A DNA stretch of 64,000 nt from NCBI RefSeq assembly GCF_019039215.1, contig NZ_JAHNZZ010000001.1, forward strand, positions 1,400,263 to 1,464,262, written 5' to 3'. This stretch comes from Bacillus sp. FJAT-29790 (GTDB taxonomy: Bacteria; Bacillota; Bacilli; Bacillales; Cytobacillaceae). The notes under the pieces are model-generated. The model was not told the DNA's origin and made no database searches. It was given only the letters and a program-made list of their open reading frames with translations. Below, piece after piece: positions 42,118 through 50,729 of this stretch. A program made the translations under genes and the position numbers. Positions within the stretch are counted from its first letter, which is position 1; every line of letters starts with the position of its first letter.

Positions 42118-42672
42118 CTAATTAGGATAGTGAATTAAAACAATACATTTTACAGGGCTATTTCCGTTGTTCCTGTATATATGAGGCCTATCTGCTTGAA
42201 AAGTAATAGAGTCCTCGCTATCCACCACGTAAACCTCTTCCCCAATAACTACCTCTACCTTACCTTCATTTACAAAAATGTATTCTTCTACCCCTACATT
42301 ATGTGCTTCTGATTTATGCTCACATCCTGATTGGAGGATTATAGAAAAGACCTCAAACTGTTTTTCTGCATTAAATGGAAAAACGGGATATACCTGATAC
42401 TGTCCATCGTTTTCAACAACTGGCTTCAGGGAATTCTTTTTTATTACAGTAACTGATGGACGATCTCCACTTATTAGCGAAGTGAATGATAGACGTAATC
42501 CATTCGCTATTTTCCACAGGGTTGTGACAGTTGGATTCGATTCACCTCTTTCAATTTGTCCTAACATCGTTTTACTAACACCTGTTATTTCAGATGTTTT
42601 ATCTAAACTCAAATTTCTCTCCTTCCTTATTCGATTTATATTTTTGCCGATATTTTTATTAATTTGGTCCAT
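42118..42672 (-). CDS. XRE-family regulator with C-terminal cupin domain
   Basis: A 184-aa regulator: helix-turn-helix at about 10-65 (NINRIRKERNLSLDKTSEITGVSKTMLGQIERGESNPTV pattern) and a cupin sensor domain at about 90-182 (HKSEAHNVGVEEYIFVNEGKVEVVIG). Such proteins sense small molecules and often control the divergent gene; here that gene is a cysteine-synthase-like enzyme 127 bases away. The shared region holds two perfect 17-bp inverted sites over two face-to-face promoters. Confidence 0.9.
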   Translation of the reverse strand: MDQINKNIGKNINRIRKERNLSLDKTSEITGVSKTMLGQIERGESNPTVTTLWKIANGLRLSFTSLISGDRPSVTVIKKNSLKPVVENDGQYQVYPVFPFNAEKQFEVFSIILQSGCEHKSEAHNVGVEEYIFVNEGKVEVVIGEEVYVVDSEDSITFQADRPHIYRNNGNSPVKCIVLIHYPN

Positions 42673-42694
42673 GTCAGATCCTCCAAATAATTAT

Positions 42695-42753
42695 TTGTAC
42701 GTTATATTGTATATCTGCACACTATATATTACAATGTACAATATAACGTACAA
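42695..42753. promoter_or_regulatory. Overlapping divergent promoters between twin inverted operators
   Basis: TTGTACGTTATATTGTA (42695-42711) and its exact complement (42737-42753) are 25 bases apart. A plus-strand promoter, TTGTAT at 42707 and TACAAT at 42730 with 17-base spacing, and a minus-strand promoter, TTGTAA then TACAAT also 17 bases apart, overlap between them. The XRE-cupin protein is the likely ligand-controlled occupant. Confidence 0.7.
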
Positions 42754-42799
42754 ACGGGTACTATATTGTTTAACATGCCGAAAAAGGGGAGAATTATCT

Positions 42800-43759
42800 A
42801 TGGAAAACAGGTCAATATTTTCAGGTGTGCATCAAGTTATCGGTAACACACCAATGGTTCATCTATCTAGAATTACTGAAGGTTTAGATGGGAACATCTT
42901 TGCCAAACTAGAATACTTGAACCCTGGGTTTAGCAAAAAAGACAGAATTGGTTTACAAATAATTGAAGAGGCTGAAAAGGCAGGAATACTTAAACCAAAT
43001 CAAACAGTTGTGGAACTGACAAGTGGGAATACAGGGACAGGGCTTGCTATTGTATGCGGAGTGAAAGGGTATAATTTTGTTGCTGTCATGTCTAAAGGAA
43101 ATTCATTAGAAAGAGCACGAATGATGAAAGCACTTGGAGCAGAAGTGGTTCTTGTTGACCAAGCCCCCGGTTCACCTGTAGGGCAAGTGTCTGGAGAAGA
43201 CCTTGCTAAAGTTGAAGAAGTAGCACAGCAAATAACAAAAGAAAGAAATGCGTTTCGTGCTGACCAGTTTAATCATGTTGGAAACATACACGCTCACGAA
43301 TATCATACAGGGGAAGAAATGTGGAAACAAGCAAATGGTGAAATAGATGTTTTTCTTGATTTTGCTGGATCTGGTGGTACGTTTACAGGATGTGCAAAAG
43401 CATTAAAAAAATATAATCCCGATATACGCTGCTATTTAGTTGAACCCCATTCTGCACCCTTTTACTCTGGTAAAATCCCAACTAATCCAAACCATAAGAT
43501 ACAAGGTGGTGGATATTCTATGAATCTACCCCTTCTTGATAAAAGTTTAGTTGCAGATTATATTCATATAACGGATGAAGAAGCAACACGAGTTGCTAGG
43601 GAATTAGCAAAAAAAGAAGGAATATTTGCTGGCTTTTCTTCTGGTGCGAATGTGGCAGCTGCATTGGAACTATTGAAAGGGAAGGAAAAAGGGGCAAATA
43701 TCGTTCTAACGATAAATGATTCAGGTCTCAAATATCTGAGTACAGACATGTATGAATAA
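42800..43759 (+). CDS. Cysteine synthase-like PLP enzyme
   Basis: A 319-aa fold-type II PLP enzyme. PLP lysine Lys47 in NPGFSKKDRIG, the phosphate-loop TSGNTGTG (about 74-81) and GSGGTFTG are as in O-acetylserine sulfhydrylases, but the canonical NPGGSVKDR is changed to NPGFSKKDR and the segment after TSGNTG differs from CysK, so the substrate may be another beta-replacement or lyase reaction (for example 2,3-diaminopropionate or cystathionine-type). The ATG follows AAGGGGAG; the longer open frame crosses the divergent promoter and is not used. Controlled probably by the XRE-cupin regulator. Confidence 0.85.
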   Translation: MENRSIFSGVHQVIGNTPMVHLSRITEGLDGNIFAKLEYLNPGFSKKDRIGLQIIEEAEKAGILKPNQTVVELTSGNTGTGLAIVCGVKGYNFVAVMSKGNSLERARMMKALGAEVVLVDQAPGSPVGQVSGEDLAKVEEVAQQITKERNAFRADQFNHVGNIHAHEYHTGEEMWKQANGEIDVFLDFAGSGGTFTGCAKALKKYNPDIRCYLVEPHSAPFYSGKIPTNPNHKIQGGGYSMNLPLLDKSLVADYIHITDEEATRVARELAKKEGIFAGFSSGANVAAALELLKGKEKGANIVLTINDSGLKYLSTDMYE

Positions 43760-43800
43760 TTGTTGTTATTTTGTGTGATTTCTCATAGCAACAATACAAA

Positions 43801-43836
43801 ATTCTGCCTATTTCCATTGCGAATAGGCGGAATTTT
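43801..43836 (+). terminator. Terminator after the cysteine synthase-like gene
   Basis: ATTCTGCCTATT and AATAGGCGGAAT form a 12-pair stem with one G-U, followed by TTTTC. It overlaps the tail of the minus-strand pseudogene. Confidence 0.65.
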
Positions 43837-44038
43837 CAATCCCTTCTACATTCGCACACTCTCCTTCTAATTTATTGGCTAATGTGGTTTTCCCTGAACC
43901 TCTGCTGCCATCAATTACAATTTAAAGCGTAAATTGTTTTCTAGGAATTTTATCAATAGACCTAATCAATCGTTCAAAGGTTTTACAATCTTCCTTTTTA
44001 TTTCGAAATCCAAATAACTCCAGCCCTTCAATATGAAT
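43808..44038 (-). pseudogene. P-loop kinase/ATPase gene remnant with premature stop
   Basis: In one minus-strand frame the DNA reads IHIEGLELFGFRNKKED, then FERLIRSIDKIPRKQFTL, a TAA stop at 43922-43924, and directly on in the same frame IVIDGSRGSGKTTLANKLEGE. GSRGSGKTT is a Walker A motif preceded by a strand with Asp, as in nucleoside-kinase-like and AAA proteins. No start or C-terminal domain remains and the tail runs into the terminator hairpin. It is the wreck of a P-loop gene; the exact family is not clear. Confidence 0.5.
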
Positions 44039-44095
44039 TAATATTTATTCTGTAAATATGTAGTGATACCTTACTGCATAAACTCTTTTTACATG

Positions 44096-44533
44096 TCAAT
44101 CCTTCACTAATCCTGTTCTCAATGTATTAACACCAAATTCTAAATAACCCTTTAAACAGGTCAACATATATACCCAGCCTTCTTTATTATCTACCAATTT
44201 ATGTATTAGCTCATCATCATTTTCTTTAAATCCTTCTTCGTTAACTTCAATAATTGTATTCGAGTGATCCAGCTCGATCAGCGTAATCGTAACAGTACGT
44301 TCTTCAGCCGATAGACCCCATTTGAACACGATTTTTTTATTTATCTCGACTTCCACTATTTTAATATCCAGCTGTGCATTGTATTCATTATAGCTCAATG
44401 TAATTGTCTTATCTTGTTCCCATCTTACTGAACTTGAAGAGAACCAAAAATTCCCGATTTTTGAAGGGTCTACGAAAGCTTCAAATACTTCATTTGCTGG
44501 TTTTAAAATTTTCATTTTCGTTAGGTTGTTCAT
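44096..44533 (-). CDS. SRPBCC / AHSA1-type ligand-binding protein
   Basis: A 145-aa START-like fold protein: LKPANEVFEAFVDPSKIGNFWFSSSSVRWEQDKTITL at the N-terminus and the C-terminal helix EGWVYMLTCLKGYLEFG are characteristic of the AHSA1 (Aha1 C-terminal) group. These bind hydrophobic ligands; specific functions are mostly unknown. Start ATG with GAGAGGGATGA upstream; an internal ATG at residue 7 is an alternative. Confidence 0.85.
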   Translation of the reverse strand: MNNLTKMKILKPANEVFEAFVDPSKIGNFWFSSSSVRWEQDKTITLSYNEYNAQLDIKIVEVEINKKIVFKWGLSAEERTVTITLIELDHSNTIIEVNEEGFKENDDELIHKLVDNKEGWVYMLTCLKGYLEFGVNTLRTGLVKD

Positions 44534-44684
44534 ATAACTAAGTCATCCCTCTCTTGATATGTTTAATATGATTAATGATACCCCATAAAAAAACCTCTAT
44601 AAATAATTTTTGCCCAATTATATGAATAAATAAGTTTTTGCCTGTTCACGGTCGCATCCGTCAGCTGAAAATTATTAGTAAAAA

Positions 44685-45002
44685 CTATTTTTTCTCCATT
44701 AAAATATAACTTATTAGATAGGTAAAACTGGTGATTCCAAATATGAGAAATATTCCAGGTGTCATGAGTAGATATAAACTTAAAGGCAAAGACCAGATAA
44801 AGGCAACTAACATGAATAATTTTTTTGAAATAGAAAAAGATATGATCGCTAAACATCCGGGAAGAACCAACATCACAAAAGACACAAAGGTTGTTCCACC
44901 ATTTATGAGATTTGAATAAGGATTAAAAAAATTTAAAATTAACCATAATAGTATTGATAGAAGCCCTGCAATTAATCCAATAATGGAATATTTCTTTCTC
45001 AT
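44685..45002 (-). CDS. Hypothetical membrane protein, 105 aa
   Basis: Four hydrophobic segments (about 7-27, 38-56, 60-80, 84-101) with basic ends. GGGGGAAG precedes the ATG. No family recognised; it may be paired with the SRPBCC gene downstream on the same strand, 150 bases away. Confidence 0.65.
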   Translation of the reverse strand: MRKKYSIIGLIAGLLSILLWLILNFFNPYSNLINGGTTFVSFVMLVLPGCLAIISFSISKKLFMLVAFIWSLPLSLYLLMTPGIFLIFGITSFTYLISYILMEKK

Positions 45003-45299
45003 TTTAAAACTTCCCCCATTTTTCGAAATTTAAGCCTGTTTTATACATTTCTCTTTAATTCCCTTATCCCCTTTTTTGATTCCCCCGCCCTGCCTGATCT
45101 TAGATAGTGATGAATCGGAACTGGCACTTCCGAAAATTTTTCAGTAAGTAAATAGTTAATTATTAGTTGATTTAGAAAGCAATTTCCTTTATGATTATTC
45201 ATAACGAATGATTTTATCGGATTATTCTTTCTATTCGTTACACAAGGTTTTTTCAAGAGAGGCAACCATATATTTATTAACGACTAGGGAGTTGAATCT

Positions 45300-45788
45300 A
45301 TGATCAATTCAGATTTTGATTTAAATAATATGCCCTCAATGAAACTGAATGAAATTGATAAACAAATTTTAGAAGTGCTTCTAGAAGATGGGCGTATTTC
45401 ATATACCGATCTTGCTAAGCAAATCGGGCTTTCTAGAGTAGCCATTCAGTCACGAATTAATGCGCTAATTGAAGGTGGGGTCATTGAGCGCTTTACAGCT
45501 GTGATTAATCCGATTAAAGCAGGGATTCATGTTTCTGCTTTCTTCAATGTCGATGTTGAACCGAAGTATTTAGACGAAATTGCTGAAAAGCTGGCGGTTC
45601 ATCCAGCAGTCACCAGTCTTTATCATATGACAGGTCCAAGCACGCTCCACATGCACGGAGTTTTTAAAAACATGCAGGAAATGGAAGCCTTCTTACTCGA
45701 TACGCTTTACTCTACACCAGGAATTATGCGCGTAGACACACAAATGCTTTTAAAGCGGTATAAAAGCCGAATGGGAATGAAACTATGA
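45300..45788 (+). CDS. ywrC: Lrp/AsnC-family regulator of chromate transport
   Basis: A 162-aa Lrp-type protein: helix-turn-helix [41 protein letters not shown] at 16-56 and a RAM ligand-binding domain from about 75. It is followed by two half-size chromate transporter genes in the order known from B. subtilis ywrC-ywrB-ywrA, where the regulator responds to chromate. The ATG follows AGGGAG. Confidence 0.85.
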   Translation: MINSDFDLNNMPSMKLNEIDKQILEVLLEDGRISYTDLAKQIGLSRVAIQSRINALIEGGVIERFTAVINPIKAGIHVSAFFNVDVEPKYLDEIAEKLAVHPAVTSLYHMTGPSTLHMHGVFKNMQEMEAFLLDTLYSTPGIMRVDTQMLLKRYKSRMGMKL

Positions 45789-45916
45789 AGCTATTATTAG
45801 TGTTTCAAAAGAGCTGGTTATTGTCCATTATTAAATCTGCTGAAAACGATTGTTTCTGATTATCTCCAGCTCTTTTAGTTAGGCGTTTTTAATTTCATCG
45901 ATAGGTGGGAATTTAT

Positions 45917-46528
45917 ATGAACCTAAAACCTTATTTAGATATTTTTATGGCAATGGCAAGAACAGGGATTTTGGGGTATGGGGGCGGTCCGTCGGTTATT
46001 CCGCTTTTTCGCCATGAAGCCGTCCTACGATATAAGTGGATAAGTGATGAAGAGTTCGGAGAAATACTCGCATTCGCAAATGCTTTGCCCGGCCCCATTG
46101 CAACGAAGATGGCCGCGCAGCTTGGCTATCGCCAAAAAGGGACGATCGGTGCTTGTCTTGCAGTGATCGCTCATATTTTCCCCACAACAATCGGGATTGT
46201 TGGGCTATTAGGTTTATTATACACCCTAAAGGAATCGGTCATTGTCGCTGGAATGATCGCAGCAGTACGTCCAGTTATCGCTGTTCTGCTTGGAATCATG
46301 GCGTATGAATTTTGCTCAAAGACATGGAAAGGGTTAGGGAAAGTTATCGGTCTTCTTTCCGGTATAATCGCCTTCCTTCTTCTTACCGTAGTGAATGTAC
46401 ATCCAGCCATATCTATTATGTTGTTTTTAGCATATGGAACGATTCATATAAGGCTTTCAAATTGGATGAGACAGAAACGGAATCGGAAAAAGGAAAATAT
46501 GAATCAAGATCGTGAGGGGATATCGTGA
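45917..46528 (+). CDS. ywrB: Chromate transporter half-protein 1 (ChrA-like)
   Basis: A 203-aa membrane protein, one CHR domain: ARTGILGYGGGPSVIPLFRHE near the N-terminus and FANALPGPIATKMAAQLGY, then four to five helices. Short CHR proteins work as pairs of inverted topology. The chosen ATG is seven bases after AGGTGGG; a GTG four codons earlier lies within that site. It overlaps the second gene by four bases. Confidence 0.87.
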   Translation: MNLKPYLDIFMAMARTGILGYGGGPSVIPLFRHEAVLRYKWISDEEFGEILAFANALPGPIATKMAAQLGYRQKGTIGACLAVIAHIFPTTIGIVGLLGLLYTLKESVIVAGMIAAVRPVIAVLLGIMAYEFCSKTWKGLGKVIGLLSGIIAFLLLTVVNVHPAISIMLFLAYGTIHIRLSNWMRQKRNRKKENMNQDREGIS

Positions 46529-47064
46529 TTTTTTGGGAATTATTTTCGGGTTTTTTTATCGCCAATATTCTTGGATATGGTGGGGGTCCTGCCTCTATAC
46601 CGCTTATGCAACAACAAGTAGTTGATCATTATGGATGGATGACAAATGCACAATTTGTCGATATGCTGGCAGTTGCCAACGCTCTTCCTGGACCGATTGC
46701 CACGAAAGTAGCTGCTTTCACAGGATTTCAACAGGCTGGCTGGCTAGGACTTATTATCGCGACAATCGCAACGGTTGCTCCATCTGCGATTGCCATTATT
46801 ATCTTGCTCAAGGTGCTCAGTCATTTTAAGCAATCTTCTGTCGTAAAAGGAATGACTCTTTTAGTTCAGCCCGTAATTGCAGTGATGATGATTACGTTAA
46901 CATGGGAGTTTAGCCAAGTATCCTTTGATTCGATTGGATATGTGCAATCCCTTTTGATTGCATTAGTCGCATTGCTAGCGATCATCAAATGGAAAGTACA
47001 CCCTGCACTTGTCATCGTATTGGCATTTATTTACGGCGGAGTTGTGATGCCGCATTTTATCTAA
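46525..47064 (+). CDS. ywrA: Chromate transporter half-protein 2 (ChrA-like)
   Basis: A 179-aa CHR-domain protein with FIANILGYGGGPASIPLMQQQVVDHYGWM and VANALPGPIATKVAAFTGF. It is homologous to the preceding gene and its GTG start overlaps that stop codon, so both subunits should be made in equal amounts to form one chromate exporter. Confidence 0.87.
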   Translation: MIFWELFSGFFIANILGYGGGPASIPLMQQQVVDHYGWMTNAQFVDMLAVANALPGPIATKVAAFTGFQQAGWLGLIIATIATVAPSAIAIIILLKVLSHFKQSSVVKGMTLLVQPVIAVMMITLTWEFSQVSFDSIGYVQSLLIALVALLAIIKWKVHPALVIVLAFIYGGVVMPHFI

Positions 47065-47171
47065 TAATAATGAATGGATAAAAGGGAAAGATTTTTCGAT
47101 ATTCGTAAACATGATCATGTATTTGTCTTTGGAACAAAAGAAAAAGCGAGTACCTATGATGGTAACCGCCT

Positions 47172-47906
47172 TCATCCTGCCTCCACTTTCTTTGCAAATT
47201 CATCAAGCGTGGTTGAATAATTGATATAGATTCGTGGTAAAAGATAAAGTTCATCTTTCATGCCCTTTTCGATAAATGCTTCAGGGGTTGTCGTAAGTCC
47301 AAACGAATAGTACTTCTTCGTTTCCGCGATAACCTTGTCATTGAATTTTCCATACGGATAGGCAAGAGCCATAACAGGTTTGCCCGTTATTTGCTGAATT
47401 TTATCTTTAGACTCCTTCAGTTCATATTCAAGATTATTTATTATCGTCAAATCAGGATGTGTTGCCGTATGAGACTGAATGGAGATTAAACCTGAATTAG
47501 CCAACATTTTTATATCCGCTTTCGATAGACGATTGGAACGGCCAATAAAGTCAGAAATCACAAAAAAAGTACCGGTTGGTTTAAAACGTTCGTTTTGCAA
47601 TTTTTGAAAGATAGCAAATGCATTCAAATTATTTTTGTATCCGTCATCGAAAGTAATGAAAATCGGTTTGTTAACTTTATGAATATCATGCCACCGTTCA
47701 AAAGTTAATAATGTGTAGCCATGATCCCGTAAATAAATCATTTGTTTTTCGAAATTCTCCGGGGTTACATATAACTCTTTCGAACCATGGCCTGTAAATT
47801 CATCAATCGAATGATAAATTAAGATAGGTACTTTTTTACTTGCCGAAACTTGCGATGGTAAGTATAAGATCAGAAAACACACTAGAAACATTGCAGCCTT
47901 TTTCAT
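47172..47906 (-). CDS. Secreted polysaccharide deacetylase
   Basis: A 244-aa NodB-fold enzyme with a signal peptide (residues 1-22, cleavage after VSA). Catalytic motif ITFDDGY at 84-90 (Asp87, Asp88), metal His146 and His150 in SHTATHPDL, and LAYPYGKFND. It deacetylates a cell-wall or exopolysaccharide N-acetylglucosamine. The ATG after GAGGCGTG is used; 23 upstream codons are not signal-like. It is the only gene of its unit. Confidence 0.9.
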   Translation of the reverse strand: MKKAAMFLVCFLILYLPSQVSASKKVPILIYHSIDEFTGHGSKELYVTPENFEKQMIYLRDHGYTLLTFERWHDIHKVNKPIFITFDDGYKNNLNAFAIFQKLQNERFKPTGTFFVISDFIGRSNRLSKADIKMLANSGLISIQSHTATHPDLTIINNLEYELKESKDKIQQITGKPVMALAYPYGKFNDKVIAETKKYYSFGLTTTPEAFIEKGMKDELYLLPRIYINYSTTLDEFAKKVEAG

Positions 47907-47983
47907 AACACGCCTCGCTTCGCATCCTTTTATGTATTTTATATTATTCCTCAAATGCTTGATATAAACTTTCAAATTATTCT

Positions 47984-48009
47984 ATCCCCCACAAAAGTGA
48001 GGGATTTTT
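47984..48009. terminator. Hairpin with T-run
   Basis: ATCCCCCAC and GTGAGGGAT pair around AAAA and are followed on the plus strand by TTTTTCTTTT. On the minus strand it follows the VWA-like gene stop but with a poorer tail. Confidence 0.5.
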
Positions 48010-48013
48010 CTTT

Positions 48014-48427
48014 TCATGCTACTTTGATTACTTTCCCAAATGGTACATGAGGTACGAAATCATCTGGTACTAGCCAAAACATTTCATAATCAACACTGGT
48101 CATTTCTTCAGAAATAAATCCCGTTACGTCTGTAATATAAAACAATGTATCCATATTTTCTTCTTGTGCCCACTCTAGCACCAAAGTATACGAAGATTTC
48201 CCATGTGTATAATATTTGATCGTATCACTTTTTACCGGTGAAATACTTCTAATTTTAAAATCGGCTTGGACCATTATCGTATCTGGTTTAACTTGTTCAA
48301 ACAGTTTTACGATGTTATTGATAAGAATGGTTGGAACTTCTTTCGTGGAAGTGTCCACACATAAGGCAACTTTCTTGTCTTGTCGCTGCTGTAACGTGGA
48401 AAGAACCTTTTTATGCCATCTCAACAT
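48014..48427 (-). CDS. Stand-alone VWA-like (DUF2201-type) domain protein
   Basis: A 137-aa protein resembling the C-terminal VWA-like domain of DUF2201 metallopeptidase-like proteins: VALCVDTSTKEVPTILINNIVKLFEQVKPDTIMVQADFKI, then VLEWAQEENMDTLFYITDVTGF. In full-length relatives (about 400 aa) this domain follows a peptidase-like part that is absent here. The ion-binding DxSxS reads DTSTK, one change from the consensus. Start ATG after AAGGGG. It is either a truncated relic or a self-standing adaptor. Confidence 0.6.
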   Translation of the reverse strand: MLRWHKKVLSTLQQRQDKKVALCVDTSTKEVPTILINNIVKLFEQVKPDTIMVQADFKIRSISPVKSDTIKYYTHGKSSYTLVLEWAQEENMDTLFYITDVTGFISEEMTSVDYEMFWLVPDDFVPHVPFGKVIKVA

Positions 48428-48604
48428 AACCAACCCCTTTGTTAAAATAAACAAGCCATATTATTTTGGGTTAATTAGGTATGGATTATTATTGGGTAAA
48501 AGTGGGGAAAATTTCACTGCGAATCCGAAGTGTGCATAACGGAAAGTGGCTATAATAATAATATGAGGCTAGGCTACATTAAGGTTTCCCGCTTTAAACA
48601 TAGG

Positions 48605-48751
48605 TTAAAATAAATACTTGATTAAGCGTATTAACATTCTTGGGATAAAAGTCAAAATACTCCAAACCAATTCAAATAAAATTGAATCTCGAATTTCAAT
48701 CAGTATCCCTTTAAAAATACCAACTTTTTCATTCTTTTTTTCTTTTTTCAT
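48605..48751 (-). CDS. Small basic amphipathic protein, 48 aa
   Basis: MKKEKKNEKVGIFKGILIEI, then RDSILFELVWSILTFIPRML and IRLIKYLF. A very basic N-terminus is followed by an amphipathic to hydrophobic helix. AGGTGAT lies eight bases before the ATG. The character fits a small membrane-associated peptide; I know no function. The composition is unlikely for a chance frame. Confidence 0.55.
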   Translation of the reverse strand: MKKEKKNEKVGIFKGILIEIRDSILFELVWSILTFIPRMLIRLIKYLF

Positions 48752-48997
48752 CTCCGGCTATCACCTAACATTTCGATATTAATGTAAAGAAAGTGTCCTA
48801 AATTTAAAGCGATCTTACGGCCATTTCAAATAATCTATAAGCATTTGGCGATTGTTTTTCGTCATCATTGGTTAAAATCAGCTGATTTATTAAACTTGAT
48901 TTATTCCTACTTATGTCCAGTATTTTATCTTTACCTTGGCGTTCAAATGTTAATCATTTACACTACTATACAGGTACATCTGAAAGGAGCAAAGCGA

Positions 48998-49477
48998 ATG
49001 AAATATAAAATTGTTGAAAGAGACGCTTTTAAGGTAGTGGGTATTAAACGAGAATTTCGATGCAGTGAGCAAGATGCAGGAATACCGGGTGTTCCCGAAT
49101 TTTGGAGCGAAGTCAATGAAAATGGAACAGCGAATCAATTGTTTGAATTAAATAACGGACAAATTAAAGGTCTATTAGGTATTACTAAAAATTTTAACGG
49201 TGTGAAAAATACGATTGACTACTGGATCGCGGCTGAACATAGTGGGGTTGCTCCAGAAGAATTTTCAAGGTTGGATTTCCCTGCAACCAAATGGGCTGTA
49301 TTTGAAGTACGCGGGCCGGTCCCATCCGCAATTATCCATACGTGGCAACGAATCTACTCTGAATGGTTCCCATCCAACGGATATGAACCAGCTTCTATCG
49401 CACCATTTGAAGCATACATTGATTCTGATCTCTTTAGTCCGAATGCATATAATGAAATTTGGGTAGCGATAAAATAA
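48998..49477 (+). CDS. GyrI-like / AraC effector-binding domain protein
   Basis: A 159-aa single-domain protein: KYKIVERDAFKVVGIKREF, then GIPGVPEFWSEV, the core YWIAAEHSG and AKWAVFEVRGPVPSAIIHTWQRIYSEWFPSNGYE. This is the small-molecule-binding fold of GyrI and of the C-terminal part of some AraC regulators (B. subtilis YdeE-like). It lacks a DNA-binding domain. The ATG follows AAAGGAG; the longer frame upstream is not needed. Confidence 0.85.
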   Translation: MKYKIVERDAFKVVGIKREFRCSEQDAGIPGVPEFWSEVNENGTANQLFELNNGQIKGLLGITKNFNGVKNTIDYWIAAEHSGVAPEEFSRLDFPATKWAVFEVRGPVPSAIIHTWQRIYSEWFPSNGYEPASIAPFEAYIDSDLFSPNAYNEIWVAIK

Positions 49478-49505
49478 GCAAAAGCAGGCTTTCATATTTG
49501 ATTGC

Positions 49506-49537
49506 GCAAAAGAGGCCCAAAAAGGAGCCTCTTTTGC
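49506..49537 (+). terminator. Terminator-like hairpin
   Basis: GCAAAAGAGGC and GCCTCTTTTGC form an 11-pair stem with a ten-base loop, 29 bases after the GyrI-like stop codon. Confidence 0.65.
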
Positions 49538-49655
49538 GGTTGTCATGGTTAACAGTTGCTAAACCTTTTATTATATGTAGAAAAGGTTCATTAATGCATA
49601 GTTATAAGTTCACCTATGATAAATTCCCATCAATCATAAGTAAGTTTTGTATTTT

Positions 49656-50093
49656 TTAAATGGAAAAGAAATAATAATAATTTGATTCCCTCATAAAACC
49701 AATCTTGTCGTAAAGTCTTTGTGCAGTCGTGTTTTCTTTACCTGTCTCAAGTAAAACTCCTTTGGCACCTGTTTCCTCAGCAAAATCAATTGCCTTTTTT
49801 AATAATTTCTCACCCAATCCCTTTTTGCGAGCACTTTCTCTCACATACAAATCGTTTAGCACCCATATCCGCTTCATGCTTACTGATGAAAAAGACGGAT
49901 ATAGCTGAACAAAACCAACTGGATTATCTTCATCAAAGGCAATAAAAACTACTGATTCCTCGTTTATTAACCTTTCTTTCAAAAATTCCTTTGCACCGAT
50001 TAGATTGGATTTTTGTTGATAGAATACTCTGTACAAATCGAATAGTTCGGTTAAGGCATCAAGGTCATTTAATGTTGCCTTTTGAATAGTCAC
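49656..50093 (-). CDS. GNAT family N-acetyltransferase
   Basis: A 145-aa acetyltransferase: acetyl-CoA binding motif RKKGLGEKLLKKAIDFAEE (about 91-108), preceded by LNDLYVRESA, and C-terminal NTTAQRLYDKIGFMRESNYYYF. It acetylates an unknown amine. The GTG start follows AGGAGGG. Monocistronic. Confidence 0.9.
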   Translation of the reverse strand: MTIQKATLNDLDALTELFDLYRVFYQQKSNLIGAKEFLKERLINEESVVFIAFDEDNPVGFVQLYPSFSSVSMKRIWVLNDLYVRESARKKGLGEKLLKKAIDFAEETGAKGVLLETGKENTTAQRLYDKIGFMRESNYYYFFSI

Positions 50094-50729
50094 GCAAATC
50101 CCTCCTAATTATCCTTAAATAAATTAAAAGTAAGTTACTCTTCTGCTCTGTTAGTGATCAATATTGATAAATGAAGACTTGCGTGGCGATTATCCTTTCG
50201 AAAGCCTTCCCGAGCTATACTGGAACCATCTCTCAGAAGGTAAATTGAACTCGCGTGTCTATCAAAAACATTGTTAAACAAAACCTTTGTTTAAAAACAA
50301 GACATTTTATGACATTAATAATTAATACGACGTTATAGCAAACAATAATTTGTTTGAATGCCTGCACCATCTAGTTGTAACGTAACTATCTGATTCTGCT
50401 TTTTCTTAATTATTTCATAATGTTAAATAGAAGGAAATAGAATTGTTAGGTTTTTTTCTATATTGTTTCAGTTTAATGGAAGAGTATTATCCTGCTGGAA
50501 TTGGATAAATGCAGAAGAACAAACATGAGATTACTCTTACGTGATTCTCATTAAATTCTCATTTGATTATCTGAATGTCCTCATTTCCGCAAGTTATTAT
50601 TTAGTTATAAATTCGAATGAGCAACCAAACATAATGCGGATGCAATGAAGGTTGATTCGGATAATGGAAAATTTCTATAAAAGAAAATTTTATAAAACTG
50701 CAAAGCCAATTATTTAAGGGGGATTTATT
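50094..50729. other. Gene-poor 636-bp region
   Basis: No convincing gene. One short frame near 50160-50280 reads DLRGDYPFESLPELYWNHLSEGK and looks coding-like, perhaps a remnant of an old gene, but it has neither ribosome binding site nor recognisable family. Otherwise AT-rich DNA that must include the promoter of the three-repeat protein. Confidence 0.4.

Noticed and set aside
42482..42799. N-terminal extension of the cysteine-synthase-like protein by 106 codons
   Set aside because: It would run through the XRE-cupin gene and the shared promoters; the ATG at 42800 has a proper ribosome binding site and the family N-terminus.
44572..44856. Minus-strand frame of 94 codons overlapping the 105-aa membrane protein
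   Set aside because: Overlaps in another frame a gene with a good ribosome site and membrane-protein character; likely a shadow.
45041..45265. Minus-strand frame of 74 codons
   Set aside because: No ribosome binding site, no family, and a composition that looks like chance reading; it could be a remnant but I cannot support it.
50153..50280. Coding-like fragment DLRGDYPFESLPELYWNHLSEGK
   Set aside because: No start signal, a stop before it, and no family recognised; kept only as a note in the gene-poor region.
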